NCBI RefSeq assembly: GCF_025966695.1
Contig: NZ_JAOEIY010000007.1
Span: 200,918 to 264,917 of the forward strand
Source of the DNA: Stutzerimonas sp. S1
Lineage (GTDB): Bacteria > Pseudomonadota > Gammaproteobacteria > Pseudomonadales > Pseudomonadaceae
Length of the DNA: 64,000 bases
Direction of reading: 5' to 3'
The translations under genes were made by a program, and so were the position numbers. Positions 29,683-39,404 of the stretch are shown here, in pieces. A model generated the notes under the pieces. The model worked only from the letters and a program-made list of their open reading frames with translations. It had not been told where the DNA came from and ran no database searches. Positions within the stretch are counted from its first letter, which is position 1, and each line of letters opens with the position of its first letter.

Positions 29683-31113
29683 ATGACCAATCTGTTGCTC
29701 TATCAGCGCATCGCTCAGCAGCTGGCCGAGGATATTCGGCGTGGCGTCTATCGCCCGGGTGAGCGAGTGCCCTCGGTGCGCAAGATGAGCCTGCAGCTCA
29801 ATGTCAGCCATGCCACCGTGTTGCAGGCGTATGCCAACCTGGAAGACCAGGGCATGATCCGCGCGCGTCCGCAGTCGGGCTTCTACGTGCATCAGACACC
29901 CATGCTGACCGCGCCGACCCCGGACATCGCCCAGGTCGAGCGTCCGACCCTGGTCACCCGCAGCAGCATCATCAACCAGGTGCTCAGCGAGTCGCGCCGG
30001 GAGGGACTCATTCCGTTAGGTGCTGCCGTGCCGCATGTGGACTACCTGCCCGTGCGGGCTCTGCACCAACAACTGGCCAAAGTGACCCGCTTCCACAGTC
30101 CACGGGCGTTCAGCTACATGTTCAGTCCGGGTTACGAACCACTGCGCCGGCAGGTGGCGATTCGCATGCGTGATGCTGGCGTGGTGGTGGACCCGGCCGA
30201 GATCGTCATCACCCACGGTTGTGTCGATGCCTTGCAGATGTCGCTGCGCGTGCTGACCCGGCCAGGCGATCTTATCGCCGCCGAGTCGCCGACTTATTAC
30301 GGGCTGCTGCAACTGGCCGACCTGCTCGGATTGAAGGTTATCGAGATTCCCAGCGACCCGGATACCGGCATGAGCCTCGAAGCGCTGCAGTTGGCCGCCA
30401 GTCAGTGGCCGATCAAGGCGCTGGTCCTGACCGCACGGCTGAGCAATCCGCTCGGTGTCAGCATGCCCGACAGTCGGCAGAAGCAATTGCTCAGCCTGGC
30501 CGCGAGTTTCGATATCCAGATCGTCGAGGATGATATCTACGGCGAGCTGATGTTCGAACAGGGCCTGTACAAGGCGCTCAAGTCCAATGATCGGGAGGGG
30601 CGGGTCATCTATTGCTCGAGTTTCTCCAAGACCCTCTCGCCCGGTGTGAGGATCGGCTGGATCATTGCCGGTCGTCACCAGGCCGAGGTGCAACGCCTGC
30701 AGACCTTCAGCACTCACTCAGCCTGCAGCGTGACGCAGATGGGCGTGGCAGCGTATCTGGAGAATGGCGGCTACGACCGCCACCTGCGTTTCATTCGTCA
30801 CGAGTACCGCAAGAACCTGTCGGCGTTTCAGCTGGCGGTGCAGCGTTACTTCCCCGAGGGCACCCAGATGACGCGGCCCAAGGGCAATTTCATTCTGTGG
30901 GTCAGCCTGCCGGCACGGGTCAACACCAAGGAGCTGCACGCGAGGGCTTTGGCGCAGGGAATCAGCATTGCGCCGGGGCTGATCTTCAGCAATACCGAGC
31001 AGTTCAACCACTGCATCCGCCTGAACTGCGGCTTGCCTTGGAATCATGAGACCGAGCGAGCGCTGAGCACCTTGGGTGGGCTGGCTTGCGACCTTTGCCG
31101 GGAGGCACAATAG
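29683..31113 (+). CDS. MocR-type (GntR-PLP) transcriptional regulator
   Basis: 476 residues: GntR winged helix (about 1-75, PGERVPSVRKMSLQLNVSHATVLQAYANL) fused to a class I aminotransferase-like domain. The PLP lysine is in CSSFSKTLSPGVRIGW and the Asp/Tyr cofactor contacts in VEDDIYGELMF. MocR proteins usually act as PLP- or amino-compound-sensing regulators of a neighbouring gene; here no divergent enzyme gene exists, so the target is unclear. ATG 29683 is preferred over TTG 29665. Confidence 0.9.
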   Translation: MTNLLLYQRIAQQLAEDIRRGVYRPGERVPSVRKMSLQLNVSHATVLQAYANLEDQGMIRARPQSGFYVHQTPMLTAPTPDIAQVERPTLVTRSSIINQVLSESRREGLIPLGAAVPHVDYLPVRALHQQLAKVTRFHSPRAFSYMFSPGYEPLRRQVAIRMRDAGVVVDPAEIVITHGCVDALQMSLRVLTRPGDLIAAESPTYYGLLQLADLLGLKVIEIPSDPDTGMSLEALQLAASQWPIKALVLTARLSNPLGVSMPDSRQKQLLSLAASFDIQIVEDDIYGELMFEQGLYKALKSNDREGRVIYCSSFSKTLSPGVRIGWIIAGRHQAEVQRLQTFSTHSACSVTQMGVAAYLENGGYDRHLRFIRHEYRKNLSAFQLAVQRYFPEGTQMTRPKGNFILWVSLPARVNTKELHARALAQGISIAPGLIFSNTEQFNHCIRLNCGLPWNHETERALSTLGGLACDLCREAQ

Positions 31114-31154
31114 CGGCACGCGCGGTGCGCGCGAATCAAAGGAACAGCGCCTCG

Positions 31155-31637
31155 ATGGTCAAACCTGTGTTGGTGGCTTTTGCACTGCTCTTGCTGACCG
31201 CCTGCGACAAGGAGAACGTGCCGCCGGCGCCTGTCCCGCAGGAGCAGCCGTCCGTGCCGGCAAGCGATTCGGCCGAAACGCCGCCGGATCTGCAGATCGA
31301 AGTGGCCGCTCCGACAACGCAGCAGGGCGAGATAGTCAAGCCTGAGGTCACGATCAGCGTTCCCGAACCGCCGGCTGCGCCCAGTACGCAGAAAAAGACG
31401 GTTCCGGTGCAGGTCGAGGAGATCGAGCTGAACGAGCCGAAACTCGACCTTAGCCTGCCAGCGGACTGGGCCAAGGAATTCGAGGTGGACGATTCTTCGG
31501 AGGCAATGAGCCTGCTGCCGCCACTGTTCAGCGAGCCGAAGCGCTCCGTTCAGATGAGCGGTCGACTGATTACCGGCGAGGAGGAAGACGAACCGCTGAT
31601 CGAGGGGGCGGAAATCCAGTTCGAATTCAAGCGCTGA
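31155..31637 (+). CDS. Proline-rich hypothetical lipoprotein
   Basis: 160 residues. A signal sequence MVKPVLVAFALLLLTAC with lipobox LTAC (Cys17) is followed by Asp-Lys. Aspartate at +2 is the classic inner-membrane retention residue in enterics, although rules differ in Pseudomonas. The mature region is acidic, low complexity and rich in Pro, Glu, Val and Ala, with a short C-terminal part (VQMSGRLITGEEE...IEFQFEFKR-like). I do not recognise a family. It lies 41 bp after the MocR gene and converges on the c-di-GMP gene. Confidence 0.75.
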   Translation: MVKPVLVAFALLLLTACDKENVPPAPVPQEQPSVPASDSAETPPDLQIEVAAPTTQQGEIVKPEVTISVPEPPAAPSTQKKTVPVQVEEIELNEPKLDLSLPADWAKEFEVDDSSEAMSLLPPLFSEPKRSVQMSGRLITGEEEDEPLIEGAEIQFEFKR

Positions 31638-31683
31638 CCCTGTCCTTGCAGGGCCGCATTCTGGCCGGATGCGACCGTTTCGC

Positions 31684-34254
31684 TCACGCTTCCTCAGGCT
31701 GACGAGCCAGCAGTTCGTGCAGTGCTGCAACCGGCAACGGGCGACTCATGTGGAAGCCCTGCACCTCGGTGCAGCCGTCGTCCTGTAGCAGGCGCAGCTG
31801 CTCGGCTGTCTCCACTCCCTCGGCCGTCACTTCGAGGTTCAGACCTCGGCCGAGGTCGATCAGCGCGCGAACAATCGAGTGGTCCTCGGCGTTCTGCTGG
31901 ATGCCACCGACGAAGCTGTTGTCGATCTTGATCACGTCGAACGGATAGTTGCGCAGGTTGCTCAGTGACGAGTAGCCGGTGCCGAAATCGTCCATGGCCA
32001 ACCGTACGCCGAGTGCTTTGAGTTTTCCGAGCAGAGCCAGGGTGTCGTCGTTTTCCTGCAGCAGAGCGCTTTCGGTGATTTCCAGCTCCAGCCGCGCGGC
32101 CGGCAGTCCGCTTTCGGCGAGCGCCGCCTTCACCTCGTCGAGGAAGCGATCGTGGCGCAGCTGCAGTGGGGACAGGTTGACCGATACCACCGGCTGCCCC
32201 GGCCAGGTGGTGGCCTCGCGGCAAGCCTGGCGCAGCACCCAGCCACCCAGCAAGGCAATTACGCCGACCTCTTCAGCCAGCGGAATGAAAGCCTCGGGCA
32301 GCAACAGTCCGCGCTCGGGGTGTCGCCAGCGCAGCAGGGCCTCGGCGCCGTTGATGCGTAGGCCTTCGCTTCGGTAGCGCGGCTGATAGTAGATCTCGAA
32401 CTGCTGTTCGGCGATGGCCCGGCGCAGGTCATCCTCCTGGCGATGCCGATCATAGGGACGCTGATCCAGCTCCCTTGAATAGGCCCGCCAGGTGCCACGG
32501 CCGTCGGTCTTGGCCTGGTAGAGGGCAATGTCGGCGCAACGCAGCAGTTCGCTGGCGAGTCTGCCGTCGGTAGGCGCGGTGGCAACGCCGATGCTGGTGC
32601 CGATGTAGACCTTGTTGCCCTCGTAGAAGAATGGCTCGCCGATGGCGGCAATCACCCGCTCGCAGAGCCTGGCGATGTCGTCCTGTTCGCCCAGGCGGCT
32701 GAGCACCATGACGAACTCGTCGCCGCCCAGGCGCGCCACCAGATCATCGTCACGGATGCACTGCTTGAGCCGTTGCGCGACGCCGATCAGTACCTCGTCA
32801 CCGGCGGCGTGGCCGAGCGTGTCGTTGACGGGCTTGAAGCGATCCAGATCGAGATAGAGGACGGTCAGTCGGGATTCGGGATTGCTCAGCGAAGCTAGCT
32901 TGTTCTCCAGGTGATCGCGCATGCGGGCACGGTTGGGCAGCCCGGTCAGTGCATCGTGCTGTGACAGATACTGGACGCGCGCCTGCGCCTTGGTCTCCTC
33001 GGTGATGTCGCTGGCGGTGCCGCGATAACCACGCAGCTCACCGCCATCCCTGATCGCCCGCGCGGCGAGCCGACAGTAGCGTTCGCAGCTGTCGGCGGCA
33101 CGGTAGCTGCATTTCAGCGGCGCTGCCTGTGGCGCCTGCAACCAGTCGCGCAGGGCGGCATGGTCACTGATGAGCAGCTCGATCAGCGGGCGGCCGACCC
33201 AGGCATCGGGGTCGTGACCGGTGATCTCCTTGAAACGGCGCGAAAGATAGGTCAGGCGGGCCTGGGCATCGGTTTCCCAGATCCAGTCGGAGGCAGCCTC
33301 GGCGACATCGCGAAAGCGTGCTTCGCTGGCAGCCAGCGCGCGACGGTTGCTGGCCAGCCGCTCGTAGCTGGTTTCCATCAACTGCACACTGCGCAGCGCC
33401 TGCCGACTCAGCAGCCAGGCCAGCACGCCGAGCCCGAGGGCGACCAGGCCAAGGATCGGCAGGGCTATCCACAGTATCAGTCTCCCGGGTTGTGCCGGTG
33501 TCCAGGTCAGCGCTACCGGCGTGCCGTCTTCCAGCGCCAGCGCCAGTTGCGGTGCCGAGCGGCGCCGAGTGGCCTCATGCAGACGCAGCGCATCGATGGC
33601 ATAGCTTTCGCCGAGCTCGCCGAGGTGTGCGGAGTCCAGAAGATCGACGAACAGCACCACCGAGGCCGGGCCTTCAACGGCCTGCACCTTGCTGTCGCCC
33701 GGCGACAGCACCGCCGCCGCCACCATGGCGGGAGTGCCATTGGCCGACAGCAGCCCCACTGCGCCTTGCTCTTCTTCGAAGGCTGTTCGCGCACGGGCGA
33801 TCAGCAGGTCCAATCCACCCGTGAGCCATTGGCGAGCGTCGATCGGCTGCAATTCGCCCTGTATCACTGCATAAGCCGTACCACCTTGCGGCGTCACCAC
33901 CAGCAATCCCTCGTAGCCGAAGTCTTGATACAGCGAGGGACCGAAGTTGGCCTGTTCATACGCCCAATCGAGGCTGATCTTACCGTTGAGGTGCGCGTAG
34001 GCATCGCCCCAGAAGGCGTAGTCGATGACCGAACGCGACATCCACTCGCGCTGAGCCTCGATGGCCTTGCCGGCGAGGAAGTGGCTCTGTGCCAGGGCAT
34101 CTCGATCGATGCGGGCGGCGATCAGGCCGACGGCGATGGCGGCGCCGAGCAGCGCGCACACCAGCAGACCAAGCATGCCGGGGATGATACGACGGGCGAA
34201 CGTGGCGAGGGCTCGCGGACGGTCTTCATCGATGCGGATGGAAGCTGCTGGCAT
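31684..34254 (-). CDS. CHASE4-PAS-GGDEF-EAL membrane c-di-GMP enzyme
   Basis: 856 residues. Transmembrane helix 1 (about 24-46), a periplasmic CHASE4 sensor (about 55-210), transmembrane helix 2 (about 259-282), PAS (about 308-420), GGDEF (about 428-590) and EAL (about 605-850). The cyclase motif GGDEF (510-514) is intact, with an RxxD I-site (RDDD, 501-504) five residues ahead for product inhibition. The phosphodiesterase residues also look intact: EALLRW (638 on), NLSPLQL, EITES, DDFGTGYSS (755 on), KIDNSF and EGVET. The protein could therefore make and degrade c-di-GMP. Monocistronic, facing the lipoprotein gene. Confidence 0.93.
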   Translation of the reverse strand: MPAASIRIDEDRPRALATFARRIIPGMLGLLVCALLGAAIAVGLIAARIDRDALAQSHFLAGKAIEAQREWMSRSVIDYAFWGDAYAHLNGKISLDWAYEQANFGPSLYQDFGYEGLLVVTPQGGTAYAVIQGELQPIDARQWLTGGLDLLIARARTAFEEEQGAVGLLSANGTPAMVAAAVLSPGDSKVQAVEGPASVVLFVDLLDSAHLGELGESYAIDALRLHEATRRRSAPQLALALEDGTPVALTWTPAQPGRLILWIALPILGLVALGLGVLAWLLSRQALRSVQLMETSYERLASNRRALAASEARFRDVAEAASDWIWETDAQARLTYLSRRFKEITGHDPDAWVGRPLIELLISDHAALRDWLQAPQAAPLKCSYRAADSCERYCRLAARAIRDGGELRGYRGTASDITEETKAQARVQYLSQHDALTGLPNRARMRDHLENKLASLSNPESRLTVLYLDLDRFKPVNDTLGHAAGDEVLIGVAQRLKQCIRDDDLVARLGGDEFVMVLSRLGEQDDIARLCERVIAAIGEPFFYEGNKVYIGTSIGVATAPTDGRLASELLRCADIALYQAKTDGRGTWRAYSRELDQRPYDRHRQEDDLRRAIAEQQFEIYYQPRYRSEGLRINGAEALLRWRHPERGLLLPEAFIPLAEEVGVIALLGGWVLRQACREATTWPGQPVVSVNLSPLQLRHDRFLDEVKAALAESGLPAARLELEITESALLQENDDTLALLGKLKALGVRLAMDDFGTGYSSLSNLRNYPFDVIKIDNSFVGGIQQNAEDHSIVRALIDLGRGLNLEVTAEGVETAEQLRLLQDDGCTEVQGFHMSRPLPVAALHELLARQPEEA

Positions 34255-34420
34255 GGGTCATCCATCTGGAGGAAAAGGAGGGTCGTGCGGGTGGCGATAT
34301 ACGACCAGGACAAGCTGCCCGTCGTGCAAACCGTTCGCTGGGCGTTCCCTAGCATGACCGCGGGGTACGCGGCGGGTCGCCCTGACGACAGGATAGCAAC
34401 CAGCGGCACGTCTCAGCGAT

Positions 34421-34588
34421 TCAGCGGTCGCGTGCGTCCTGCGCATCCGCTTCGGCATTGCGAGCGGCGATGCGTTTCTTCTGCTCTTCGCTGAGCGGGA
34501 TCTTGCGGGCTGTCGAGCGCAGCATGAGCAGGCTGCCGACGATGGAGCCGAGAGCGACCACCAGGATCAACCAGAAGTACCAGGGCAT
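34421..34588 (-). CDS. DUF2897-like small membrane protein
   Basis: 55 residues: one N-terminal transmembrane helix (MPWYFWLILVVALGSIVGSL) followed by a charged cytosolic tail (PLSEEQKKRIAARNAEADAQ). GGAG lies seven bases before the ATG. It matches the small DUF2897 proteins common in Pseudomonas, divergent from pyrF. Function unknown. The longer frame reading from 35050 crosses pyrF antisense and is rejected as the gene. Confidence 0.8.
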   Translation of the reverse strand: MPWYFWLILVVALGSIVGSLLMLRSTARKIPLSEEQKKRIAARNAEADAQDARDR

Positions 34589-34783
34589 GGCAATTCTCCA
34601 CGGGTAGAAATAAGCGGAGCTGTACGTGACGCCCGCAGGTACCGTCACTTTACGCGGTGATGGCATACCGGGCCACGCTTTGCGCCCGCTGGCGCCATCG
34701 AGCAGTTTGACTAACGCCTGGGGGTTTCGTCGCTCCGGCGTTTTTCTGCGACAATGCGCGCCGAATTTTGCCGAGGACTCGTC

Positions 34784-35479
34784 ATGACTTGCCAGACTCC
34801 GATCATCGTTGCGCTCGATTTCCCTTCGCAGGACGCTGCCCTGGCACTGGCGCAGCAGCTCGATCCCGCGTTGTGCCGGGTCAAGGTCGGCAAGGAGTTG
34901 TTCACCCGCTGCGGCCCGGCGGTGGTCGAGGCGTTGCGCGAGCGCGGCTTCGAGGTGTTCCTCGATCTGAAATTCCACGACATTCCCAACACCACGGCGA
35001 TGGCGGTGAGGGCGGCGGCCGAGCTTGGCGTGTGGATGGTCAACGTGCACTGCTCGGGCGGCCTGCGCATGATGGCGGCCTGCCGCGAGACGCTGGACAA
35101 GGTCAGCGGCCCGACCCCGCTACTGATCGGCGTGACCGTGCTGACCAGCATGGAGCAGGCCGATCTGGCTGATATCGGCCTGGACATCGCGCCGCAGGAG
35201 CAGGTGCTGCGCCTGGCGGGGCTGGCGGCGCGGTCCGGTCTCGACGGTCTGGTCTGCTCGGCGCAGGAAGCGCAGCCGTTGAAGGCGCAATACCCGCAGC
35301 TGCAACTGGTGACGCCCGGCATTCGCCCGGCCGGCAGCGCCCAGGACGACCAGCGACGCATCCTCACCCCGGCGCAGGCGATGGCCGCGGGTTCGGACTA
35401 TCTGGTTATCGGTCGGCCCATCGCCCAGGCCGCCGACCCGGCGCAGGCGCTGGCCGCGGTCGTCGCCGAGCTGCGTTGA
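34784..35479 (+). CDS. pyrF: Orotidine-5'-phosphate decarboxylase
   Basis: Last step of UMP synthesis, 231 residues. Active-site array [20 protein letters not shown] contains the Asp-Lys-x-x-Asp core; IVALDFPSQ binds the substrate phosphate region together with VTPGIRPAG and VIGRPIAQA near the end. ATG 34784 is the family start. Tail-to-tail with the oxidoreductase gene with only four bases between the stops. Confidence 0.97.
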   Translation: MTCQTPIIVALDFPSQDAALALAQQLDPALCRVKVGKELFTRCGPAVVEALRERGFEVFLDLKFHDIPNTTAMAVRAAAELGVWMVNVHCSGGLRMMAACRETLDKVSGPTPLLIGVTVLTSMEQADLADIGLDIAPQEQVLRLAGLAARSGLDGLVCSAQEAQPLKAQYPQLQLVTPGIRPAGSAQDDQRRILTPAQAMAAGSDYLVIGRPIAQAADPAQALAAVVAELR

Positions 35480-35483
35480 GTGC

Positions 35484-36482
35484 TCAGCCGACCTTGAGCA
35501 CCAGCTTGCCGAAGTTTTCGCCGCTGAAGAGCTTCAACAGGGTTTCGGGGAAGGTTTCCAGGCCCTCGACGATGTCCTCCTTGCTCTTCAGCTGGCCGCC
35601 GGCCAGCCAGCCGGCCATCTCGCGCATCGCCTCCGGGTAGCGCGCCATATAGTCGGTCACCACCATGCCTTCCATGCGCGCACGGTTGACCAGTAACGAC
35701 AGATAGTTCGCCGGTCCCTTGACCGCCTCCTTGTTGTTGTACTGGCTGATCGCGCCGCACAGCACCACCCGCGCGCCGACGTTGATACGGGTGAGCACCG
35801 CGTCGAGGATGTCGCCGCCGACATTGTCGAAATACACATCCACGCCCTGCGGACATTCGCGCTTCAGGCCCGCGGCGAGGTCCTCGTGCTTGTAGTCGAT
35901 GGCGCCGTCGAAGCCCAGCTCCGCGGTGAGGAAGCGGCATTTGTCGGCGCCGCCGGCGATACCTATCACCCGGCAGCCTTTGATCTTGGCGATCTGCCCG
36001 GCCACGCTGCCCACCGCGCCGGCAGCGCCGGACAGCACCACGGTATCGCCGGCCTTCGGCTGGCCGACGGCGAGCAGGGCGAAGTAGGCGGTCATGCCGG
36101 TCATGCCCAGCGCCGACAGGTAGCGCGGCAGCGGCGCCTGCTGCGGGTCGACCTTGTAGAAGCCCTTCGGCTCGCCGCGAAAGTACTTCTGCACACCCAG
36201 CGGACCGTTCACGTAGTCGCCGACGGCGAAGCCAGGATGCTGCGATGCGATCACCTTGCCGACGCCGAGCGCGCGCATCACCTCGCCGAGGCCCACCGGT
36301 GCGATGTAGGACTTGCCTTCGTTCATCCAGCCGCGCATGGCGGGGTCGATCGACAGGTATTCGACCTGCACCAGGATCTCGTTGGGTCCGGGCTCTCCGG
36401 TGTCGGTCTCGACGAACCGGAAGGTGTCGCGCGTTGGCGCGCCGATCGGCCGCTGGGCCAGCAGGTACTGTTGATTGAGCAT
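35484..36482 (-). CDS. NADP-dependent oxidoreductase (zinc-independent MDR, CurA-like)
   Basis: 332 residues of the leukotriene B4 12-hydroxydehydrogenase/CurA branch of medium-chain reductases: no structural or catalytic zinc cysteines, and a VLSGAAGAVGSVAGQIAK nucleotide loop, EYLSIDPAMRGWMN near the N-terminus, and a DVYFDNVGG motif. It reduces enones or related alkenals with NADPH; the substrate is unknown. ATG 36482 gives the family start MLNQQYLLAQRP. Divergent from the SDR gene. Confidence 0.92.
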   Translation of the reverse strand: MLNQQYLLAQRPIGAPTRDTFRFVETDTGEPGPNEILVQVEYLSIDPAMRGWMNEGKSYIAPVGLGEVMRALGVGKVIASQHPGFAVGDYVNGPLGVQKYFRGEPKGFYKVDPQQAPLPRYLSALGMTGMTAYFALLAVGQPKAGDTVVLSGAAGAVGSVAGQIAKIKGCRVIGIAGGADKCRFLTAELGFDGAIDYKHEDLAAGLKRECPQGVDVYFDNVGGDILDAVLTRINVGARVVLCGAISQYNNKEAVKGPANYLSLLVNRARMEGMVVTDYMARYPEAMREMAGWLAGGQLKSKEDIVEGLETFPETLLKLFSGENFGKLVLKVG

Positions 36483-36630
36483 GTCGAACAAGCCTTCGTT
36501 GAGCGAAAAGCTTGGTTTAGTCGCCCTTGATCCCGATCGCAACTTGCACCCGCTGACGCGTATGCAGCGGCATGCAGAGTGGTGATATCGGCGTTCACTT
36601 GTTAGCCGGCGCCGCGCAGAGCGGTATAAC

Positions 36631-36656
36631 GGTGACCGCACATCGTCCCGTGGTCA
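36631..36656. promoter_or_regulatory. Inverted repeat between the oxidoreductase and SDR genes
   Basis: GTGACC (36631-36636) and GGTCAC (36651-36656) are six-base arms 14 bp apart, about 50 bp before the SDR start in the divergent intergenic region. It may be an operator for the divergent pair, but the arms are short. Confidence 0.3.
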
Positions 36657-36704
36657 CGTAAGGACCGCGCGGCTAGGTTCCAACTCTTTCAGGGTTTATT
36701 CAGC

Positions 36705-37466
36705 ATGAGCATGAAATTCTCCGGTCAGGTCGCCCTCGTTACCGGTGCAGCGGCGGGCATCGGCCGTGCGACGGCGCTGGCCTTCGCCGAGCAGGGCCTC
36801 AAGGTCGTTCTCGCCGACCTCGATGACACCGCTGGCGAGGCGGCCGCAGCGGCGATTCGGGAAAATGGTGGCGAGGCGTTGTTCGTCCGTTGCGACGTCA
36901 CGCGCGACGAGGAGGTTCGAGCATTGCTGGAGCAGCTCGTGGGCCGATTCGGCCGGCTCGACTATGCCTTCAACAATGCCGGTATCGAGATCGAGCAAGG
37001 CCGGCTGGCCGAAGGCAGCGAGGCGGAGTTCGACGCGATCATGGGCGTCAACGTCAAGGGCGTGTGGCTGTGCATGAAGCACCAGTTGCCGCTGATGCTG
37101 GCCCAGGGCGGCGGCGCCATCGTCAATACCGCATCGGTGGCTGGCCTGGGGGCGGCGCCGAAGATGAGCATCTACTCGGCGTCCAAGCATGCGGTGATCG
37201 GCCTGACCAAGTCGGCGGCCATCGAATATGCGAAGAAGGGCATCCGGGTGAATGCGGTGTGCCCGGCGGTGATCGACACCGACATGTTCCGCCGTGCCTA
37301 TGAGGCCGATCCGCGCAAGGCGGAGTTCGCTGCGGCGATGCATCCGGTTGGGCGCATCGGCAAGGTCGAGGAGATCGCGGCGGCGGTGCTCTATCTGTGC
37401 AGCGATGGCGCGGCGTTTACTACGGGCCATGCGCTGACGGTGGATGGTGGAGCGACGGCCATCTAG
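36705..37466 (+). CDS. SDR family oxidoreductase
   Basis: Classical short-chain dehydrogenase, 253 residues. TGAAAGIGRA nucleotide loop, NNAGIE, catalytic Ser in VNTASVAGLGA and Tyr/Lys in YSASKHAV; C-terminus TGHALTVDGGATAI. The aspartate after the second strand (VVLADLDD) suggests NAD preference. Substrate unknown. ATG 36705 or 36711 could be used; CAGGG lies upstream of both. Confidence 0.9.
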   Translation: MSMKFSGQVALVTGAAAGIGRATALAFAEQGLKVVLADLDDTAGEAAAAAIRENGGEALFVRCDVTRDEEVRALLEQLVGRFGRLDYAFNNAGIEIEQGRLAEGSEAEFDAIMGVNVKGVWLCMKHQLPLMLAQGGGAIVNTASVAGLGAAPKMSIYSASKHAVIGLTKSAAIEYAKKGIRVNAVCPAVIDTDMFRRAYEADPRKAEFAAAMHPVGRIGKVEEIAAAVLYLCSDGAAFTTGHALTVDGGATAI

Positions 37467-37588
37467 CGTTCTGCTTGAGTGGGTGAGCTGGGCGATCCGC
37501 GAGTGTGTGGATGCCTCGGGTTTCGCCCTGCCGGTCAGCGTGCCTGCTGCCGGGACCGCCCGGAGCGGCGCGGAAACCAGGCCTGCTC

Positions 37589-38776
37589 TCAGCCCTGCCT
37601 ATTAAGCATCACCAGCGTCACCACTCCCGCGATCAACCCCCACAGCGCGGCCCCGATTCCAAACAGCGTCAGCCCCGACGCCGTGACCATGAAGGTGATC
37701 AGCGCCGCCTCGCGCTCATGCGGCTGCTGCATGGCCTGGGTCAGCCCCGCACCGATCGAGCCGAGCAGCGCGAGCGCCGCGATCGACAGCACCAGCGCCG
37801 CTGGAAACGCCGCGAACAGCGCCGCCAGGGTCGCGCCGAAGATGCCGGCGATGCCATAGAACACCCCGCACCATGCCGCCGCGGTGTAACGCTTGCCAGG
37901 GTCGGGGTGCGCCTCGGGGCCGGCGCAGATGGCCATGGTGATCGCCGCCAGATGAATGCCGTGCGAGCCGAACGGTGCCAGCAGCACCGAGGCGATGCCG
38001 GTCACCGAGATCAGCGGCGAGGCCGGCACGTCGTAACCTTCGGCACGCAGTACGGCGAGGCCGGGCATGTTCTGCGAGGCCATGGCGATGACGAACAGCG
38101 GGATGCCGATGCTCAGAATCGCAGCGAATGACAGCGACGGCGTGGTCCATACCGGTACCGCCAGTTCCAGACTGAAGTGCCGGAAATCCAGCAACCCCTG
38201 CGTCGCAGCCAGTGCGCAGCCGATCACCAGGGCGGTCAACACCGCGTAGCGGGGCCACAGCCGTTTTGCCAGCAGGTAGCTGAAGAACATGCCGAGCACC
38301 AGCAGCGGCTGCACTTCCACTGCGCGAAAGATCTCGATTCCGATGTTGAACAGCACGCCGGCCAGCAGCGCGGCGGCCAGTGAGGCGGGTACCCGACGCA
38401 TAAGCCGCTCGAAGCTGCCGGTTAGCCCGCAGAGTACGATCAGCAGCGAGGCGAAGATGTAGGCGCCAATCGCTTCGGCGTATGGCACGCCGGGCAGGCT
38501 GCTGATCAGCAGGGCGGCGCCCGGCGTCGACCAGGCCACCACCACCGGCGTGCGATAGCGCAGCGACAGGCCGATACTGCAGATCGCCATGCCGATCGAC
38601 AGCGCCCAGATCCACGAGGAAATCTGCGGAGCACTCAGGCCCGCCGCCTGGCCGGCCTGGAACATTAGTACCAGCGAGCTGGTGTAACCAGTGAGCATGG
38701 CGATGAAGCCGGCGGCGATGGTTGATGGCGAGCTATCGCTGAGCGGTCGTAACGTGGAGCGGATCGTTTCGGTCAT
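37589..38776 (-). CDS. benE: BenE family benzoate/H+ symporter-like transporter
   Basis: 395 residues and about 11-12 hydrophobic helices. STIAAGFIAMLTGYTSSLVLMFQ, VVVAWSTPGAALL and IASVLLAPFGSHGIHLAAI with AICAGPEAHPDP are hallmarks of the BenE family. No benzoate-catabolism gene is nearby, so the real substrate is uncertain. ATG 38776 (MTETIRSTLRPLS) precedes the first helix; the longer frame to 39424 overlaps fliE. Confidence 0.88.
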   Translation of the reverse strand: MTETIRSTLRPLSDSSPSTIAAGFIAMLTGYTSSLVLMFQAGQAAGLSAPQISSWIWALSIGMAICSIGLSLRYRTPVVVAWSTPGAALLISSLPGVPYAEAIGAYIFASLLIVLCGLTGSFERLMRRVPASLAAALLAGVLFNIGIEIFRAVEVQPLLVLGMFFSYLLAKRLWPRYAVLTALVIGCALAATQGLLDFRHFSLELAVPVWTTPSLSFAAILSIGIPLFVIAMASQNMPGLAVLRAEGYDVPASPLISVTGIASVLLAPFGSHGIHLAAITMAICAGPEAHPDPGKRYTAAAWCGVFYGIAGIFGATLAALFAAFPAALVLSIAALALLGSIGAGLTQAMQQPHEREAALITFMVTASGLTLFGIGAALWGLIAGVVTLVMLNRQG

Positions 38777-38988
38777 GGCGATTCGGCTGGTGGTCGCAGC
38801 GTTGAGGTCTGCACTGTCGTGCTGCCAGCGGTCGGCGGCGGGGTGTAAGTCAGGGTTGAAAGCGGAGGTTAGCCTAGCGGGCGCAGGGCTGTGGCGTCCC
38901 ATACAGCCAGCGGCCGGTTCGGCGTAACAGTGCCGACCGTCGCACTCTGATGACTGACCGGGCTGGCCGCCGAGAGCACACCTATTTT

Positions 38989-39004
38989 TGGCACCCTTGT
39001 TGCT
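38989..39004 (+). promoter_or_regulatory. Sigma-54 promoter of fliE operon
   Basis: TGGCAC-CCTTG-TTGCT, a perfect -24/-12 match. Predicted transcription start is about 39015, 47 bp before fliE. In P. aeruginosa the fliEFGHIJ operon is RpoN/FleR dependent. Confidence 0.92.
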
Positions 39005-39061
39005 ATCTACATCTCGCCTGCCGCGCAGCGTCAAAAAAACCGCGGCTGTTGGAGGAAGTAG

Positions 39062-39391
39062 ATGAGTCAGGGTGTCCAATTCAATCGCTTGATGCTGGAA
39101 ATGCGGGCCATGCAGACCGACGCAATGGCGCGCACCAAGCCCGAGGCGCCAGTCCAGGAAGCCGGCGCGCCGAGCTTCTCCGACATGCTCGGCCAGGCGG
39201 TGAACAAGGTGCACGAAACCCAGCAGGTTTCCAGCCAGTTGGCCTCCGCCTTCGAGATGGGGCAGGGCGGCGTCGACCTGACCGAAGTGATGATCGCCTC
39301 GCAGAAGGCCAGCGTTTCCTTTCAAGCCATGACCCAGGTGCGCAACAAGCTGGTTCAGGCCTATCAAGACATCATGCAGATGCCGGTGTGA
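39062..39391 (+). CDS. fliE: Flagellar hook-basal body protein FliE
   Basis: 109-residue rod/MS-ring adaptor exported by the flagellar type III system. [17 protein letters not shown] and [27 protein letters not shown] are the conserved helices. GGAGGAAG precedes the ATG. First gene of the fli operon; fliF starts 13 bp later. Confidence 0.97.
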   Translation: MSQGVQFNRLMLEMRAMQTDAMARTKPEAPVQEAGAPSFSDMLGQAVNKVHETQQVSSQLASAFEMGQGGVDLTEVMIASQKASVSFQAMTQVRNKLVQAYQDIMQMPV

Positions 39392-39404
39392 GGCGGGTTG
39401 AATT

